Below are positions 1-9,818 of a DNA stretch of 64,000 bases, piece by piece (position 1 is the stretch's first letter; each line of letters begins with the position of its first letter). The stretch comes from Neorhizobium alkalisoli. Its GTDB lineage: Bacteria > Pseudomonadota > Alphaproteobacteria > Rhizobiales > Rhizobiaceae. Position numbers and translations under genes: made by a program. The stretch spans positions 558,001 through 622,000 of the forward strand of contig NZ_PVBN01000001.1 of NCBI RefSeq assembly GCF_002968635.1, read 5' to 3'. The notes beneath the pieces were generated by a model that had not been told where the DNA came from, did not search any database, and was given only the letters and a program-made list of their open reading frames with translations.

Positions 1-3000
1 CCGGCTCCGCCCTCTCTATAAAGCGGGTGACGAGCGCGTTGTGGCGATCGTGGTCCACTTCGTTCACCACCTCCCTGTGAAGATCGGCGGAAGCGGCCAG
101 ATAGCTCAGCGACCGGAGGAGCCCGGCAACGTCGCGCAGTGGATTGGCCTTCGCGCGGCGGTCGGCGAGATCCCGGGTCGGCTCGCCCTCGAAGTCGATG
201 ATGTAGGCGTCGCTTTCCGCCACCAGGATCTGGCCGAGGTGAAAGTCACCGTGGTTGCGCGTCATCACCGTGTTCTTGGCAGCCTCCGCCAGATTTGCGG
301 CCACGCTCAGCAGGTCGTCACGGCGTTCAAGCAGCGCCTTCGCTTCCCGCTGCGCCTCGCCTTCGAGCAATTCCGTCTTTGCTTCGAGCAGCGACAGGCT
401 GTGGGCAATCTGGCGGACGACCGACTCGCGCCATTTGTGCACATCCGCATCGGTGGCCCGTACCGGCTTGAATGCCTCGTCGTCCGTCTGCTGCGCCAGG
501 GCCACATGCAGTTCGCCGAGCCGCGTCCCGATCATGGTGACGAAATCGACGAGCGGTTTGAAATGGTCGTCGACGGCGTCGCCATCCAGACCGGTGACCA
601 CGATCTCGTCGATCGAACGGCGAAGGTTGCTGAGCATCCAGTTCCAGGCGTCTCCCTGGTTGCGAATGGCGCCTTGAACGATGATCAACGTATACCGGTT
701 GCCATCCGGCGCGATCCGAGCCACCTCGCCGAGCAATTGGGCAGTGTTCTTGTAGCCGACGTCAGTCAGATATCGCGTCATCTCCACTTCGGGGTGAGTG
801 CCCGGGAAGATGTGGCGGATGAGTTTCACCATCGCCATGTCGCCGAGGATGAGCGAACTGTTGGACTGTTCCGCCGAAAGCCAGTGGACCTGCATATCGT
901 CGTTGACGTGTACGCAGTCGAGATGATCGGTTCCAAGGAATTCCAGGGTGCCGGCCCGGCCGGAAATCACCGCTCGTTCGCAAAGCCCCCGTATCACGCC
1001 GCGGGCCAGACCCTCCATCGCAAAACCGTCCGTCAGGAAGCCGACACGGCGGCCCTGACGAATGCGCGCCAGCGCAAGTTGCTGGGCAAGCGCGCTCGGC
1101 TGGTTCTCGTCCCACGAGACGGCGAGCGGTAGAAGATAGGTATCCGTGCGGCCGCCGAGATCGACCTCCAGTTCGCCGAGAAGGATGTTGTTGGCGAAGG
1201 CGATCGGGGTTGCCGTCGTCAACCTGGCGGAGTGCAAGATCTCGCCTTTCGAGCCGAACCAGCGACGCTTGCCGAGATAGGCCGGCAGAACCTCTTGCGA
1301 GAACGTATTCGTCAGCCTTTGCTCGTCCATCAGTTCCTGCAGATCCCGGCGGATCACCATCGTCACCATGTCCTGCAACTGCTCGGGCGGCTCCGTGCGC
1401 CAGACCGGGCCGTCTGCTTCGACCGCGAGCTGGAACCAGAAGAAGCCGTAGGGTGGCAGTGTCAGCAGATAGGTAAGCTGCCCGATCGGGGGGAACGGCG
1501 ACATGCCGGTCAGCTCGATCGGCACGCGGCCTGCAAATTGGGCGAGATCGAGTTCCACCGCCTGCGGCAGTCGCGAGAGGTTGGCGACGCAGAGGATCGT
1601 CTCGCCGTCGTGCTCGCGAAGATAGGCGAGGATCTTGCGGTTTCCGGGTGACAGGAACCTTAAGGAGCCGCGTCCGAAAGCCATGTGCTTGTTGCGCAGC
1701 GCCAGCATTCGCCTCGTCCAGTTGAGCAGCGAATGCGCGTCTGCTCCCTGGGCTTCGACATTCACGGCCTCATAGCCGTAGAGCGGATCCATGATCGGTG
1801 GCAGGACGAGCCGGGCGGGATCCGCCTTGGAGAAACCGCCGTTGCGGTCCGGCGACCACTGCATGGGAGTGCGAACGCCGTCGCGGTCCCCCAGATAGAT
1901 GTTGTCGCCCATGCCTATTTCGTCGCCATAGTAGACGACCGGCGTGCCGGGCATCGACAGCAGCAGCCCGTTCATCAGCTCCACGCGCCGCCGGTCCCGT
2001 TCCATCAGTGGCGAGAGCCGCCGACGGATGCCGAGATTGATGCGCGCGCGCCGGTCCGCGGCATAGATGTTCCAGAGGTAATCGCGCTCTTCGTCGGTCA
2101 CCATTTCCAGCGTCAGCTCGTCATGGTTCCGAAGGAAGATGGCCCATTGGCAGTTCTCCGGGATTTCAGGGGTCTGCCGCATGATGTCGGTGATCGGGAA
2201 GCGGTCTTCCTTGGCGATCGCCATGTACATGCGGGGCATCAGCGGAAAATGGAAGGCCATGTGGCATTCGTCGCCGTCGCCGAAATATTCCCGCGTATCC
2301 TCGGGCCATTGGTTCGCCTCGGCGAGCAGCATCCGGCCCGGATGGCTGGAATCCAGGGCGGCGCGGATCTTCTTCAGGATATCGTGCGTCTCGGGCAGGT
2401 TCTCGTTAATGGTCCCCTCGCGCTCGATGAGATAGGGAATGGCATCGAGCCGGAACCCGTCGATGCCGGTCTCGAGCCAGAACCGCATCACGCCGAGCAG
2501 TTCCTCCAGCACCAGCGGGTTGTCGAAGTTCAGATCCGGCTGGTGCGAATAGAAGCGGTGCCAGTAATAGGCTCCGGCGACAGGATCCCAGGTCCAGTTC
2601 GATTTTTCCGTATCCAGGAAGATGATGCGGGTTTCCGGGAATTTATGATCGTTGTCCGACCATACGTAGAAATCCCGTTCCGGCGAGCCGGGCGGCGAAT
2701 GCCGCGCCCGCTGGAACCACGGATGCTGATCGGAGGTGTGATTTATGACAAGCTCGATGACGACCCTGAGGCCCCGTTGATGGGCGGCCTCCACGAAGGC
2801 CGTGAATTCTTCGATGGTTCCATAGTCGGGGCTGACATTCGTGTAGTCGGCGATGTCGTAACCGTCGTCGCGGCGCGGAGAGGGGAAGAAGGGCAAAAGC
2901 CAGATCGTATTGGCTCCCAGCGAAGCGACGTGATCGAGCTTCTCGTGCAGCCCCTTGAAGTCGCCGATTCCGTCGCCGTTGGCGTCGAAGAACGACTTGA

Positions 3001-3100
3001 TGTGAAGCTGGTAGATGATCGCGTCCTTGTACCACAGCGGATCCGCCTCGTGGGGATGAGCCTGGTTCTGCGACTGGCCGCGGTTACCCGTCATATCCAT
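1..3100 (-). CDS. treS: Trehalose synthase / maltokinase fusion (partial, 3' end outside window)
   Basis: The N-terminal half is a GH13 trehalose synthase that interconverts trehalose and maltose. The C-terminal half resembles maltokinase, which uses ATP to make maltose-1-phosphate. GFRLDAIP carries the expected nucleophile near Asp219, and FLRNHDE is the following GH13 motif. The kinase-like part has NHGDFHLGQ and IIDFEGEP near the visible end. About 1033 residues are seen; fused TreS-Mak proteins are usually near 1100, so only the tail is missing. The ATG at 3100 is preceded by GGGAGG; a second Met two codons later is possible. It follows glgE by 11 bases on the same strand, so the two are probably co-transcribed and supply consecutive steps of the GlgE alpha-glucan route. 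A glgB gene could follow beyond the window edge (inference). Confidence 0.93.
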   Translation of the reverse strand, partial: MDMTGNRGQSQNQAHPHEADPLWYKDAIIYQLHIKSFFDANGDGIGDFKGLHEKLDHVASLGANTIWLLPFFPSPRRDDGYDIADYTNVSPDYGTIEEFTAFVEAAHQRGLRVVIELVINHTSDQHPWFQRARHSPPGSPERDFYVWSDNDHKFPETRIIFLDTEKSNWTWDPVAGAYYWHRFYSHQPDLNFDNPLVLEELLGVMRFWLETGIDGFRLDAIPYLIEREGTINENLPETHDILKKIRAALDSSHPGRMLLAEANQWPEDTREYFGDGDECHMAFHFPLMPRMYMAIAKEDRFPITDIMRQTPEIPENCQWAIFLRNHDELTLEMVTDEERDYLWNIYAADRRARINLGIRRRLSPLMERDRRRVELMNGLLLSMPGTPVVYYGDEIGMGDNIYLGDRDGVRTPMQWSPDRNGGFSKADPARLVLPPIMDPLYGYEAVNVEAQGADAHSLLNWTRRMLALRNKHMAFGRGSLRFLSPGNRKILAYLREHDGETILCVANLSRLPQAVELDLAQFAGRVPIELTGMSPFPPIGQLTYLLTLPPYGFFWFQLAVEADGPVWRTEPPEQLQDMVTMVIRRDLQELMDEQRLTNTFSQEVLPAYLGKRRWFGSKGEILHSARLTTATPIAFANNILLGELEVDLGGRTDTYLLPLAVSWDENQPSALAQQLALARIRQGRRVGFLTDGFAMEGLARGVIRGLCERAVISGRAGTLEFLGTDHLDCVHVNDDMQVHWLSAEQSNSSLILGDMAMVKLIRHIFPGTHPEVEMTRYLTDVGYKNTAQLLGEVARIAPDGNRYTLIIVQGAIRNQGDAWNWMLSNLRRSIDEIVVTGLDGDAVDDHFKPLVDFVTMIGTRLGELHVALAQQTDDEAFKPVRATDADVHKWRESVVRQIAHSLSLLEAKTELLEGEAQREAKALLERRDDLLSVAANLAEAAKNTVMTRNHGDFHLGQILVAESDAYIIDFEGEPTRDLADRRAKANPLRDVAGLLRSLSYLAASADLHREVVNEVDHDRHNALVTRFIERAEP

Positions 3101-3111
3101 CTTTTCCTCCC

Positions 3112-6100
3112 TTACCTCACGCGCCAGATCGCAAATGGCAGGCCATGATGCGGATCGAGCCGGATGCGCTGGACCTTTCCGGTCAATGTGAATTTCTGGC
3201 CGGTAATCAGGTCTTCGACGTCAAGTGCGCCATGGTCCGGGAGGTTCCATGACCAGAGCGGAATTTCGACATCCGCCTCCTGAGCGTTATGGGGATCGAG
3301 GTTGACGGCAATGAGCAGAGCATTCTCGCGTCCGGGGCTCGTCCTCTCATAGAACATGATGTTGTCGTTCCAGGCCGCGAGGAGCTGCAGGCCGAGATGT
3401 GAATGGAGCGCCGGGTTCTCGCTCCTGATCCGGTTGAGCAGGGTAATTTCGGATTTGATGTTGCCCGGCCGGTCGTAGTCCCAGGCGCGGATTTCGTATT
3501 TTTCGGAATCGGCATATTCCTTGCGCTTGACGTCCGGCCGGCCCTCGCAGAGCTCGAAGCCGTTGTAGACGCCCCAGAGACCGGAAAGCGTGGCGGCGAG
3601 CGCTGCGCGGATCAGATAGGCCGGGCGCGGCGCGTTCTGCAGGAAGTCCGGATTGATATCGTGCGTGTTGACGAAGAAGTGCGGTCGGAAGAAATCCTTC
3701 GGCTCTTCCGTGGTGATCTCGCGCATATACTGCTCGAGTTCCCACTTGGCGTTCCGCCAGGTGAAATAGGTGTAGGACTGCGAGAAGCCGATCTTCGCCA
3801 GCCGGTACATGACCTTCGGTTTGGTGAAGGCTTCCGACAGAAAAACGACCTCCGGATGCCGCGAGCGGATGTCGGCGATCAGCCACTCCCAGAACGGGAA
3901 GGGTTTCGTGTGGGGATTGTCGACCCGGAAAAGTTTGACGCCATTGTCGACCCACGTCTGCACGACATCGCGTAACTCCACCCATAGAGAGGGGATCGCA
4001 TTGCTCGCGTAGAAATCGACATTGACGATGTCTTCGTATTTCTTGGGCGGGTTTTCGGCATATCGGATCGTGCCGTCCGGCCGCCAGTCGAACCATCCCG
4101 GATGCTGCTTCAGCCAGGGATGATCGGGCGAGCACTGGATAGCCAGATCGAGCGCGATCTCCAGACCCTCTCCCTCGGCGGCTTCTACCAGGCGCCGGAA
4201 ATCGTCGAATGTACCAAGTTCGGGATGGATCGCGTCGTGGCCGCCGGCGTCCGAGCCGATCGCATAGGGACTGCCCGGATCGTTTGGCCCCGCGTTGAGC
4301 GTGTTGTTCTTGCCCTTGCGGTTTGTCGTGCCGATCGGGTGGATCGGTGGGAAATAGAGCACGTCGAAGCCCATCGCGCGGATTGCCGGCAGGCGGCGGA
4401 TGACATCGTCGAAGGTGCCGTGCCGATTTGGATCGCCGCTCTGGGAGCGCGGGAAAACCTGGTACCAGCTGGCAAAGGCGGCAGCGGTCCGTTCCGCATC
4501 GACGGGGATCACCTGCGAGCGGACGCGATGGGGTCGGCGGTCCGCCTCCGCCATCAGCTCGGCGGTGTCTGGCGCCAGCAGGATTTCCGTTCGCCGCTGA
4601 TCCTGAGCCGCCGTCAACTCGTCGAAGAGCTTCTGCAGGCGGGATTTGATCTTGCCCTCCGCATAATCGAGCGCATCCAGGACGAGATTGATCCCTTCCT
4701 GGATTTCCAGCCGAAGATCCAGCCGCGCTTCATGTTTCTTGGTGAACTCGTAGCGGAAGATGGCGAAGGGATTGCGCCAGCCCTCGATTGCAAATTCGTG
4801 TCGCCCAACGCGCTTTAGGGGAAATTCCGCCTGCCAGCGATCGTTGAGTACCAGCTGCATGGGCGTCTGCTGCCATGCCGTATCGTCCGCAGTGCGCCAG
4901 AGCAGCGCCGCTGAAAGCGGATCGTGTCCGTCGCCGAATATGTCGGCCTCCACCTTCACCGTTTCGCCGACCACCCGCTTCACCACGAAGCGGCCGTCGT
5001 CGACAGAGGGAGTGATCTTCTCGATGGCAAGTCGCGGAGATGCCGCTGCCGTGTTGATCTCCGGCACGGGGACTGCATCGATAATGGGTATCGACGCCCG
5101 TCCCTCGAAGACGCGCAACTCTCCGGGCTTCAGTTTGAGCTGAGGGGCGAAGATTTCGTTCTCGTCCTCGCGCGATGTCAGCGGCAGGAAGGGGGCGGCG
5201 GCCTCGCGCAACACGTTGTACGGCGCGTTTGCCACGCGGCGCACATCCCGGTTCAAGACCACGACCCTGATCCGTTCGGAGGTGCGTGGGTCCTCGCTGT
5301 CGGTCTGCAGAAGCGCAACGGCGGGTGCCTGGCTGGTGGAAATGAGCCTGAGTGGCTGGCGGGCAAAACCGGCGGCTGTCTTGTTGGTGCTTGCGTTGGT
5401 CGCGCGGATATCGCCCGAGAGATCGAAGGATCCGCGTTCCCGCAGCCCCCGCAGGCCGAGCCCGTCGCCGTGCAGGGGATCCAGGGGAACCGCCGCGCCA
5501 TATTCGAAACCCATGGGGATCATCAGGCCGCTGGCGAAGGTCGATGCCAGCTTCAGTGCCCGGATGGCCTTGCGCTGGAGCACTTCGCAGCTGTCCGTCC
5601 CGTGCGCCATGCGCTTGCCGAAGGGAGCCTCCGGGAATGTGACCTGATAGCCGAGTTCCCGCTGGACCTGGTATTCGTCCATGATCCAGCGTTCTTCCAG
5701 GTTCCACCATGCGAAGGAGGAGAAGCTGCCGTCGAAACCCGTTCCCTGCAACGCCTTGCGGTCCTCGAATGCGCTGCCGGGTGTCCAGGCGAGGAAGGTC
5801 GTTTCCGGCGTGGCTTTGCGGGTCGAGAAAATTAGATCATACCAGGCTTCCGGAGCGATACGGCCAATGCCGAGGCAGCGGAAACCCGCAATCCCGAGCC
5901 CCGCCAGCCATGCGAGGCGGTTCCGCCAGTCTTCGATATGGCGGGCTTCGCTCAGGAAATCGATGCGGCGGCTGCAGCTTTCCTGCGGCGCCACACGCGG
6001 GTCGGCAATGGTCGGCCTTGCCTCCTCGGTGTCGACAGCAACGCGGTCGATCACGATGTCGAGCATCAGCCTGATGTTGTTTTGGCGTGCGGCGGCAACC

Positions 6101-6366
6101 AGAGCCTTGAAGCCGTCTTCAGGCGATTGCCCGAGCCCCAGATGAGGGTCCAGCCGGTCGAAATCCTTCGTCACGAAGACACTTGCGTTGGTCCCTCGTT
6201 CGAAGAGAGGTGCCGTCAGTACGGTGTCGAAGCCTAGATCTCGCGCGTGGGCAAAGACTTCGCGCCAGGCATCGAGCCCCTTAAGCATCAGGGGGTGGAC
6301 GTAATAGATCTGAGGCGGCAATTGCGAGAGCGAGATTCGCGATGCGAATTGGGGACGGGTATTCAT
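3112..6366 (-). CDS. glgE: Alpha-1,4-glucan:maltose-1-phosphate maltosyltransferase, long form with extra N-terminal GH13-like domain
   Basis: GlgE transfers maltosyl units from maltose-1-phosphate to growing alpha-1,4-glucan in the cytosol. The protein is 1084 residues from the ATG at 6366; an upstream extension of 82 codons is open but starts with low-complexity, unlikely sequence. The C-terminal two thirds is canonical GlgE: YFPPIHPIG, the nucleophile motif RVDNPHTKP (Asp816) and LSEAF (Glu845). Residues about 10-400 form a second GH13-like domain in which the nucleophile position reads GFRCLG (Cys164 instead of Asp), so this domain is probably non-catalytic. Long GlgE proteins of this size are known in alphaproteobacteria. 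It lies 11 bases upstream of treS-mak and diverges from a Gfo/Idh oxidoreductase across a 208-base gap with a 16-bp palindrome. Confidence 0.93.
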   Translation of the reverse strand: MNTRPQFASRISLSQLPPQIYYVHPLMLKGLDAWREVFAHARDLGFDTVLTAPLFERGTNASVFVTKDFDRLDPHLGLGQSPEDGFKALVAAARQNNIRLMLDIVIDRVAVDTEEARPTIADPRVAPQESCSRRIDFLSEARHIEDWRNRLAWLAGLGIAGFRCLGIGRIAPEAWYDLIFSTRKATPETTFLAWTPGSAFEDRKALQGTGFDGSFSSFAWWNLEERWIMDEYQVQRELGYQVTFPEAPFGKRMAHGTDSCEVLQRKAIRALKLASTFASGLMIPMGFEYGAAVPLDPLHGDGLGLRGLRERGSFDLSGDIRATNASTNKTAAGFARQPLRLISTSQAPAVALLQTDSEDPRTSERIRVVVLNRDVRRVANAPYNVLREAAAPFLPLTSREDENEIFAPQLKLKPGELRVFEGRASIPIIDAVPVPEINTAAASPRLAIEKITPSVDDGRFVVKRVVGETVKVEADIFGDGHDPLSAALLWRTADDTAWQQTPMQLVLNDRWQAEFPLKRVGRHEFAIEGWRNPFAIFRYEFTKKHEARLDLRLEIQEGINLVLDALDYAEGKIKSRLQKLFDELTAAQDQRRTEILLAPDTAELMAEADRRPHRVRSQVIPVDAERTAAAFASWYQVFPRSQSGDPNRHGTFDDVIRRLPAIRAMGFDVLYFPPIHPIGTTNRKGKNNTLNAGPNDPGSPYAIGSDAGGHDAIHPELGTFDDFRRLVEAAEGEGLEIALDLAIQCSPDHPWLKQHPGWFDWRPDGTIRYAENPPKKYEDIVNVDFYASNAIPSLWVELRDVVQTWVDNGVKLFRVDNPHTKPFPFWEWLIADIRSRHPEVVFLSEAFTKPKVMYRLAKIGFSQSYTYFTWRNAKWELEQYMREITTEEPKDFFRPHFFVNTHDINPDFLQNAPRPAYLIRAALAATLSGLWGVYNGFELCEGRPDVKRKEYADSEKYEIRAWDYDRPGNIKSEITLLNRIRSENPALHSHLGLQLLAAWNDNIMFYERTSPGRENALLIAVNLDPHNAQEADVEIPLWSWNLPDHGALDVEDLITGQKFTLTGKVQRIRLDPHHGLPFAIWRVR

Positions 6367-6433
6367 CGGTGGGGCCCTCGCCGTGAAAGGTTTGCGGTGT
6401 AACTGCAAGCCGGGCCGGCTTGTTCCCCTAAAA

Positions 6434-6449
6434 TTGGCGATATCGCCAA
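6434..6449. promoter_or_regulatory. 16-bp perfect palindrome in the divergent glgE / oxidoreductase promoter region
   Basis: TTGGCGATATCGCCAA is fully self-complementary and sits 68 bases upstream of glgE and 125 bases upstream of the oxidoreductase start. Its form and place suit an operator for a dimeric repressor acting on one or both genes, but the regulator is not identifiable from sequence. Confidence 0.5.
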
Positions 6450-6574
6450 GTTGCGAGCGACACTTCGTCCGGATGGAATAGGTGTGACCGGGAGAAAACC
6501 TGCGATGTTCCCGCTTCGCAAAAGCCGTCCGCCTCGATAAACAGGTCCTGAGGAAGCGCTTTGGGGAGGCACGG

Positions 6575-7576
6575 ATGACAAAGCTGAAAGTGGCGATGAT
6601 TGGGCTCGGCATGGCAGCAGGCCATCATGCCCGCAGCCTGCTCGACCTCTCCGACAGGATCGAATGCGTGGCGGCCTACAGCCCGACCGCGGCGAGGCGG
6701 GAAGCTTTCGCTGCCCAGCACCCCATCCCCACCTGCGGTGACCTCGATGCCATCTTCGACGATGGGGCAATCGAGGCCGTGCTGATCCTGACGCCGCCGA
6801 ACACCCATCTCGAACTCGCCCGGCGTGCCGCCGCCGCAAAAAAGCATATCCTTCTCGAAAAGCCGCTCGATATCACGCTCGAAAGATCCGAAACGATCGT
6901 CCGCATTGCCGAGCAGGCTGGTGTCCTGTTCGGCGTCGTGCTGCAAAACCGGTTTCGGGCGGCGGTGCTGGCGCTCGACGAGATCGTCAAGACCGGTCGG
7001 CTCGGGAGCCTGGTCGAAGCGTCTGCCGCGATCCGCAACTGGCGCCCCCAAAGCTATTACGACGTGGAAGGGCGAGGTACGCGGGCGCGGGATGGCGGCG
7101 GGGTCCTGCTGACGCAGGGCATTCACACCATCGATTTGCTGCTGAGCTTTGCAGGTCTTCCCCAGGAGGTCGCGTCCTTTGTCAGGACCAGCCCCATTCA
7201 TTCCATGGAAACCGAAGATCTGGTGGCGGCGACCTTCTCGTTTGAAGGCGGGGCGATCGGAACCCTGAACGCCACGACTTGCGCCTATCCAGGCTTGCCG
7301 GACCGGGTCGAATTGATCGGCACCAAGGGAACTGCGGTCCTCTCGGGCGACACGCTTCAGGCTGCGTTCACGGACGGCACGCGGGTTAGCGCCGGCGGAG
7401 ACAATTCAGGCAGCGGCGCAGGTGCCGATCCGATGGCCTTCGGGCACGAACTGCACCGTGCCCTCATCGAAAACTTCTGCGACGCCATCGGCAACGCGGC
7501 GAGCCTGCGCGTCACGGGCGAGGATGCGCTGAACGCTCACCGTTTCATTGAGGCGATCTTGGCCGCCGGGCGGTAG
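6575..7576 (+). CDS. Gfo/Idh/MocA family NAD(P)-dependent oxidoreductase
   Basis: A 333-residue protein with the N-terminal Rossmann motif GLGMAAGHHA, the EKP motif (LLEKPLD, near residue 95) and the C-terminal alpha/beta substrate domain typical of Gfo/Idh/MocA enzymes. Members oxidise or reduce sugars, inositols and related polyols; the substrate cannot be read from this sequence. The ATG at 6575 follows GGGGAGG at good spacing. It is divergent from glgE and convergent, with a 12-base gap, on ribB. Its position beside the alpha-glucan genes hints at a role in sugar metabolism, but that is inference. Confidence 0.88.
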   Translation: MTKLKVAMIGLGMAAGHHARSLLDLSDRIECVAAYSPTAARREAFAAQHPIPTCGDLDAIFDDGAIEAVLILTPPNTHLELARRAAAAKKHILLEKPLDITLERSETIVRIAEQAGVLFGVVLQNRFRAAVLALDEIVKTGRLGSLVEASAAIRNWRPQSYYDVEGRGTRARDGGGVLLTQGIHTIDLLLSFAGLPQEVASFVRTSPIHSMETEDLVAATFSFEGGAIGTLNATTCAYPGLPDRVELIGTKGTAVLSGDTLQAAFTDGTRVSAGGDNSGSGAGADPMAFGHELHRALIENFCDAIGNAASLRVTGEDALNAHRFIEAILAAGR

Positions 7577-7588
7577 CAGCAGCTTCCG

Positions 7589-8689
7589 TCAGCAGATGAT
7601 GGTCTCGGCGATCTGGATTCCGAAGCCCTCCAGACCGACGTAATGGCGCTCGCTGCGGGTCAGAAGCTTGATCGAGGTGACGCCGAGATCCTTGAGGATC
7701 TGTGCACCGAGGCCGATCTCCAGCCATTCGCTTTCGCGCGCCTGAGCTTCCGCGTGGGCCTCCTGATCCTGCCGGAGTTTGCGGCCGTGGTCCGTCTGGC
7801 CGACGCCCACTGAGCCTTCCCGGAGATAGATGATGACGCCGCGGCCTTCTTCTGCGATTTTCGCCATATAGGTTTCAAGCGGCCGGCGGGCACCGAACAC
7901 GTCGCTCGCCACATTTTCGAGATGCAGGCGGACCGGAATTTCCACGCCGTCACGAATGTCGCCGAAGATGATGGCGACATGCTGCATCGGATCCCAGGGA
8001 AGCGAGTAGGCGTGCGCCTTCGCCTTGCCGTGTGGCGTTTCGATCTGGAACTCGGACTGCAGTTCGATCAGCGTTTCCTTGCGCTGGCGGTAGGCAATCA
8101 GATCTGCCACCGAGACCTGCTTGATGCTGTTCTTCACCGCAAAGTCGGCGACCTGCTGGCCCCGCATCACGGTCCCGTCGTCGTTGACGAGTTCCGAAAT
8201 CACGCCGATCGGCGGCAGGCCGGCGAGCCGGCAGAGATCGACAGCCGCTTCCGTATGGCCGGAACGCATCAGGACGCCGCCTTCGCGGGCAATGAGGGGG
8301 AAGATATGGCCGGGCCGCACGAAATCCGAAGGGCCGGCATTCGGGTTGGCGAGGTTGCGGACGGTGAGCGTCCTGTCGTCGGCGGAAATGCCGGTGGTCG
8401 TGCCGTGCTTGAAATCGACGGTAACTGTAAACGCCGTCGTATGGGCGCTGTCGTTTTCGGCCACCATGGCATTGAGGTTCAGCCGCTTGGCTTCCTCGCG
8501 CGGCATGGGCGCGCAGACGATGCCGGATGTGTGGCGCACGATGAAGGCCATCTTGTCCGGTGTGCAATGCACGGCGGCGACGATCAGGTCTCCCTCGTTC
8601 TCGCGATCGTCATCATCCGTAACCACAATGATTTCGCCGGCTTCGAAGGCCCGGATGGCATCGACAACGCGCTTCTGGTCATAGGTCAT
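7589..8689 (-). CDS. ribB: 3,4-dihydroxy-2-butanone 4-phosphate synthase with degenerate GTP cyclohydrolase II-like domain
   Basis: The N-terminal half (about residues 1-205) makes 3,4-dihydroxy-2-butanone 4-phosphate from ribulose-5-phosphate for riboflavin. It has the acidic loop DDDDRENEGDL and the conserved HTEAAVDL segment. The C-terminal half has the RibA fold, but the zinc-binding cysteines are missing: where active GTP cyclohydrolase II reads ECLTGD...RCDCG, this protein reads ENVASD...RRPLE. GTP cyclohydrolase II activity is therefore unlikely, and a separate ribA is expected elsewhere. The ATG at 8689 gives 366 residues. It lies 11 bases downstream of aroC on the same strand, so translation of the pair is probably linked. 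Confidence 0.93.
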   Translation of the reverse strand: MTYDQKRVVDAIRAFEAGEIIVVTDDDDRENEGDLIVAAVHCTPDKMAFIVRHTSGIVCAPMPREEAKRLNLNAMVAENDSAHTTAFTVTVDFKHGTTTGISADDRTLTVRNLANPNAGPSDFVRPGHIFPLIAREGGVLMRSGHTEAAVDLCRLAGLPPIGVISELVNDDGTVMRGQQVADFAVKNSIKQVSVADLIAYRQRKETLIELQSEFQIETPHGKAKAHAYSLPWDPMQHVAIIFGDIRDGVEIPVRLHLENVASDVFGARRPLETYMAKIAEEGRGVIIYLREGSVGVGQTDHGRKLRQDQEAHAEAQARESEWLEIGLGAQILKDLGVTSIKLLTRSERHYVGLEGFGIQIAETIIC

Positions 8690-8700
8690 GGACGGTCTTC

Positions 8701-9798
8701 CTAAAGGGTCTGCCCGGTCTGGGCCCGATGACGGAGATAATGGTCGGCGATGGCGCAGGCAACCATGGCTTCGCCGATCGGCACGGCACGGATGCCGACA
8801 CAGGGATCGTGTCGGCCCTTGGTGCGCACTTCGACATTGTTGCCGGCCGCATCGATCGACTGCCTTTCGGTGAGGATCGAGGAGGTGGGCTTGATGGCAA
8901 ACCGGGCGACCAGCGGCTGTCCGGTCGAGATTCCCCCGAGGATGCCACCTGCATGGTTGGACAGAAAGATCGGTTTGCCGTCGTTGCCCATGCGCATTTC
9001 GTCGGCGTTTTCTTCGCCGGAGAGTTCTGCGGAGGCGAAACCCTCGCCGATTTCGACGCCCTTCACGGCGTTGATGGACATCAGGTAGCTCGCAATGTCC
9101 TGATCGAGCTTGCCGTAGATCGGCGCGCCGAGACCCGCCGGCACGCCTTCGGCGACGACCTCCACGACGGCGCCGATCGAGGATCCGCTCTTGCGGACCG
9201 AATCGAGATACTCCTCCCACACGGGCACGATCTCTGGATCCGGCGAAAAGAGGGGATTGCGGTCGACCTGCTCCCAATCCCAGTTGGCGCGATTGATCTT
9301 GTGCTTGCCGATCTGGATGAGCGCGGCGCGAACGCTGGCGCCCGGCACGACCTTGCGCGCAAGCGCCCCGGCGGCGACGCGCGCGGCGGTTTCGCGGGCG
9401 GAGGAGCGACCGCCGCCACGATAGTCGCGGACGCCGTATTTGACGTCGTAGGTAAAGTCCGCATGCCCGGGGCGATATCGCTGGGCGATCTCGCCGTAAT
9501 CCTTGGAGCGCTGATCGGTGTTCTCGATCAGCATGGAGATCGGCGTGCCGGTCGAGATCATGGTTTCGCCGTCGGCATCCATCATGACACCCGAAAGCAC
9601 TTTGACGATGTCATCTTCGCGTCGCTGCGTGACGAAACGCGATTGGCCGGGCTTGCGCTTGTCCATCCAGGCCTGGATTTCAGCATTGGTGAAACGGAGA
9701 CCGGGCGGGCAGCCATCCACGACGCAGCCGAGCGACGGACCATGGCTTTCGCCCCAGGTGGTGACGCGGAAGAGGTGACCGAACGTATTGTGCGACAT
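8701..9798 (-). CDS. aroC: Chorismate synthase
   Basis: This is the last shikimate-pathway enzyme: it turns 5-enolpyruvylshikimate-3-phosphate into chorismate with reduced FMN. The 365-residue protein has the N-terminal signature [17 protein letters not shown] and the conserved [21 protein letters not shown] and [11 protein letters not shown] segments, and has normal length. The Met start at 9798 is the standard one for this family (MSHNTFG). It precedes ribB by 11 bases. Upstream, an 8-bp stem hairpin at 9819-9839 could lie in its 5' leader. Confidence 0.97.
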   Translation of the reverse strand: MSHNTFGHLFRVTTWGESHGPSLGCVVDGCPPGLRFTNAEIQAWMDKRKPGQSRFVTQRREDDIVKVLSGVMMDADGETMISTGTPISMLIENTDQRSKDYGEIAQRYRPGHADFTYDVKYGVRDYRGGGRSSARETAARVAAGALARKVVPGASVRAALIQIGKHKINRANWDWEQVDRNPLFSPDPEIVPVWEEYLDSVRKSGSSIGAVVEVVAEGVPAGLGAPIYGKLDQDIASYLMSINAVKGVEIGEGFASAELSGEENADEMRMGNDGKPIFLSNHAGGILGGISTGQPLVARFAIKPTSSILTERQSIDAAGNNVEVRTKGRHDPCVGIRAVPIGEAMVACAIADHYLRHRAQTGQTL

Positions 9799-9818
9799 GG
9801 CAATGCGGAACCGTTTGT

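Noticed and set aside
1685..3148. A 487-codon open frame on the plus strand across the treS gene
   Set aside because: The minus strand shows unmistakable GH13 motifs throughout; the plus-strand product resembles no family.
6366..6612. Extension of GlgE by 82 residues upstream
   Set aside because: The added translation is basic and low complexity, and would run over the divergent oxidoreductase start; the ATG at 6366 begins the family-like sequence.
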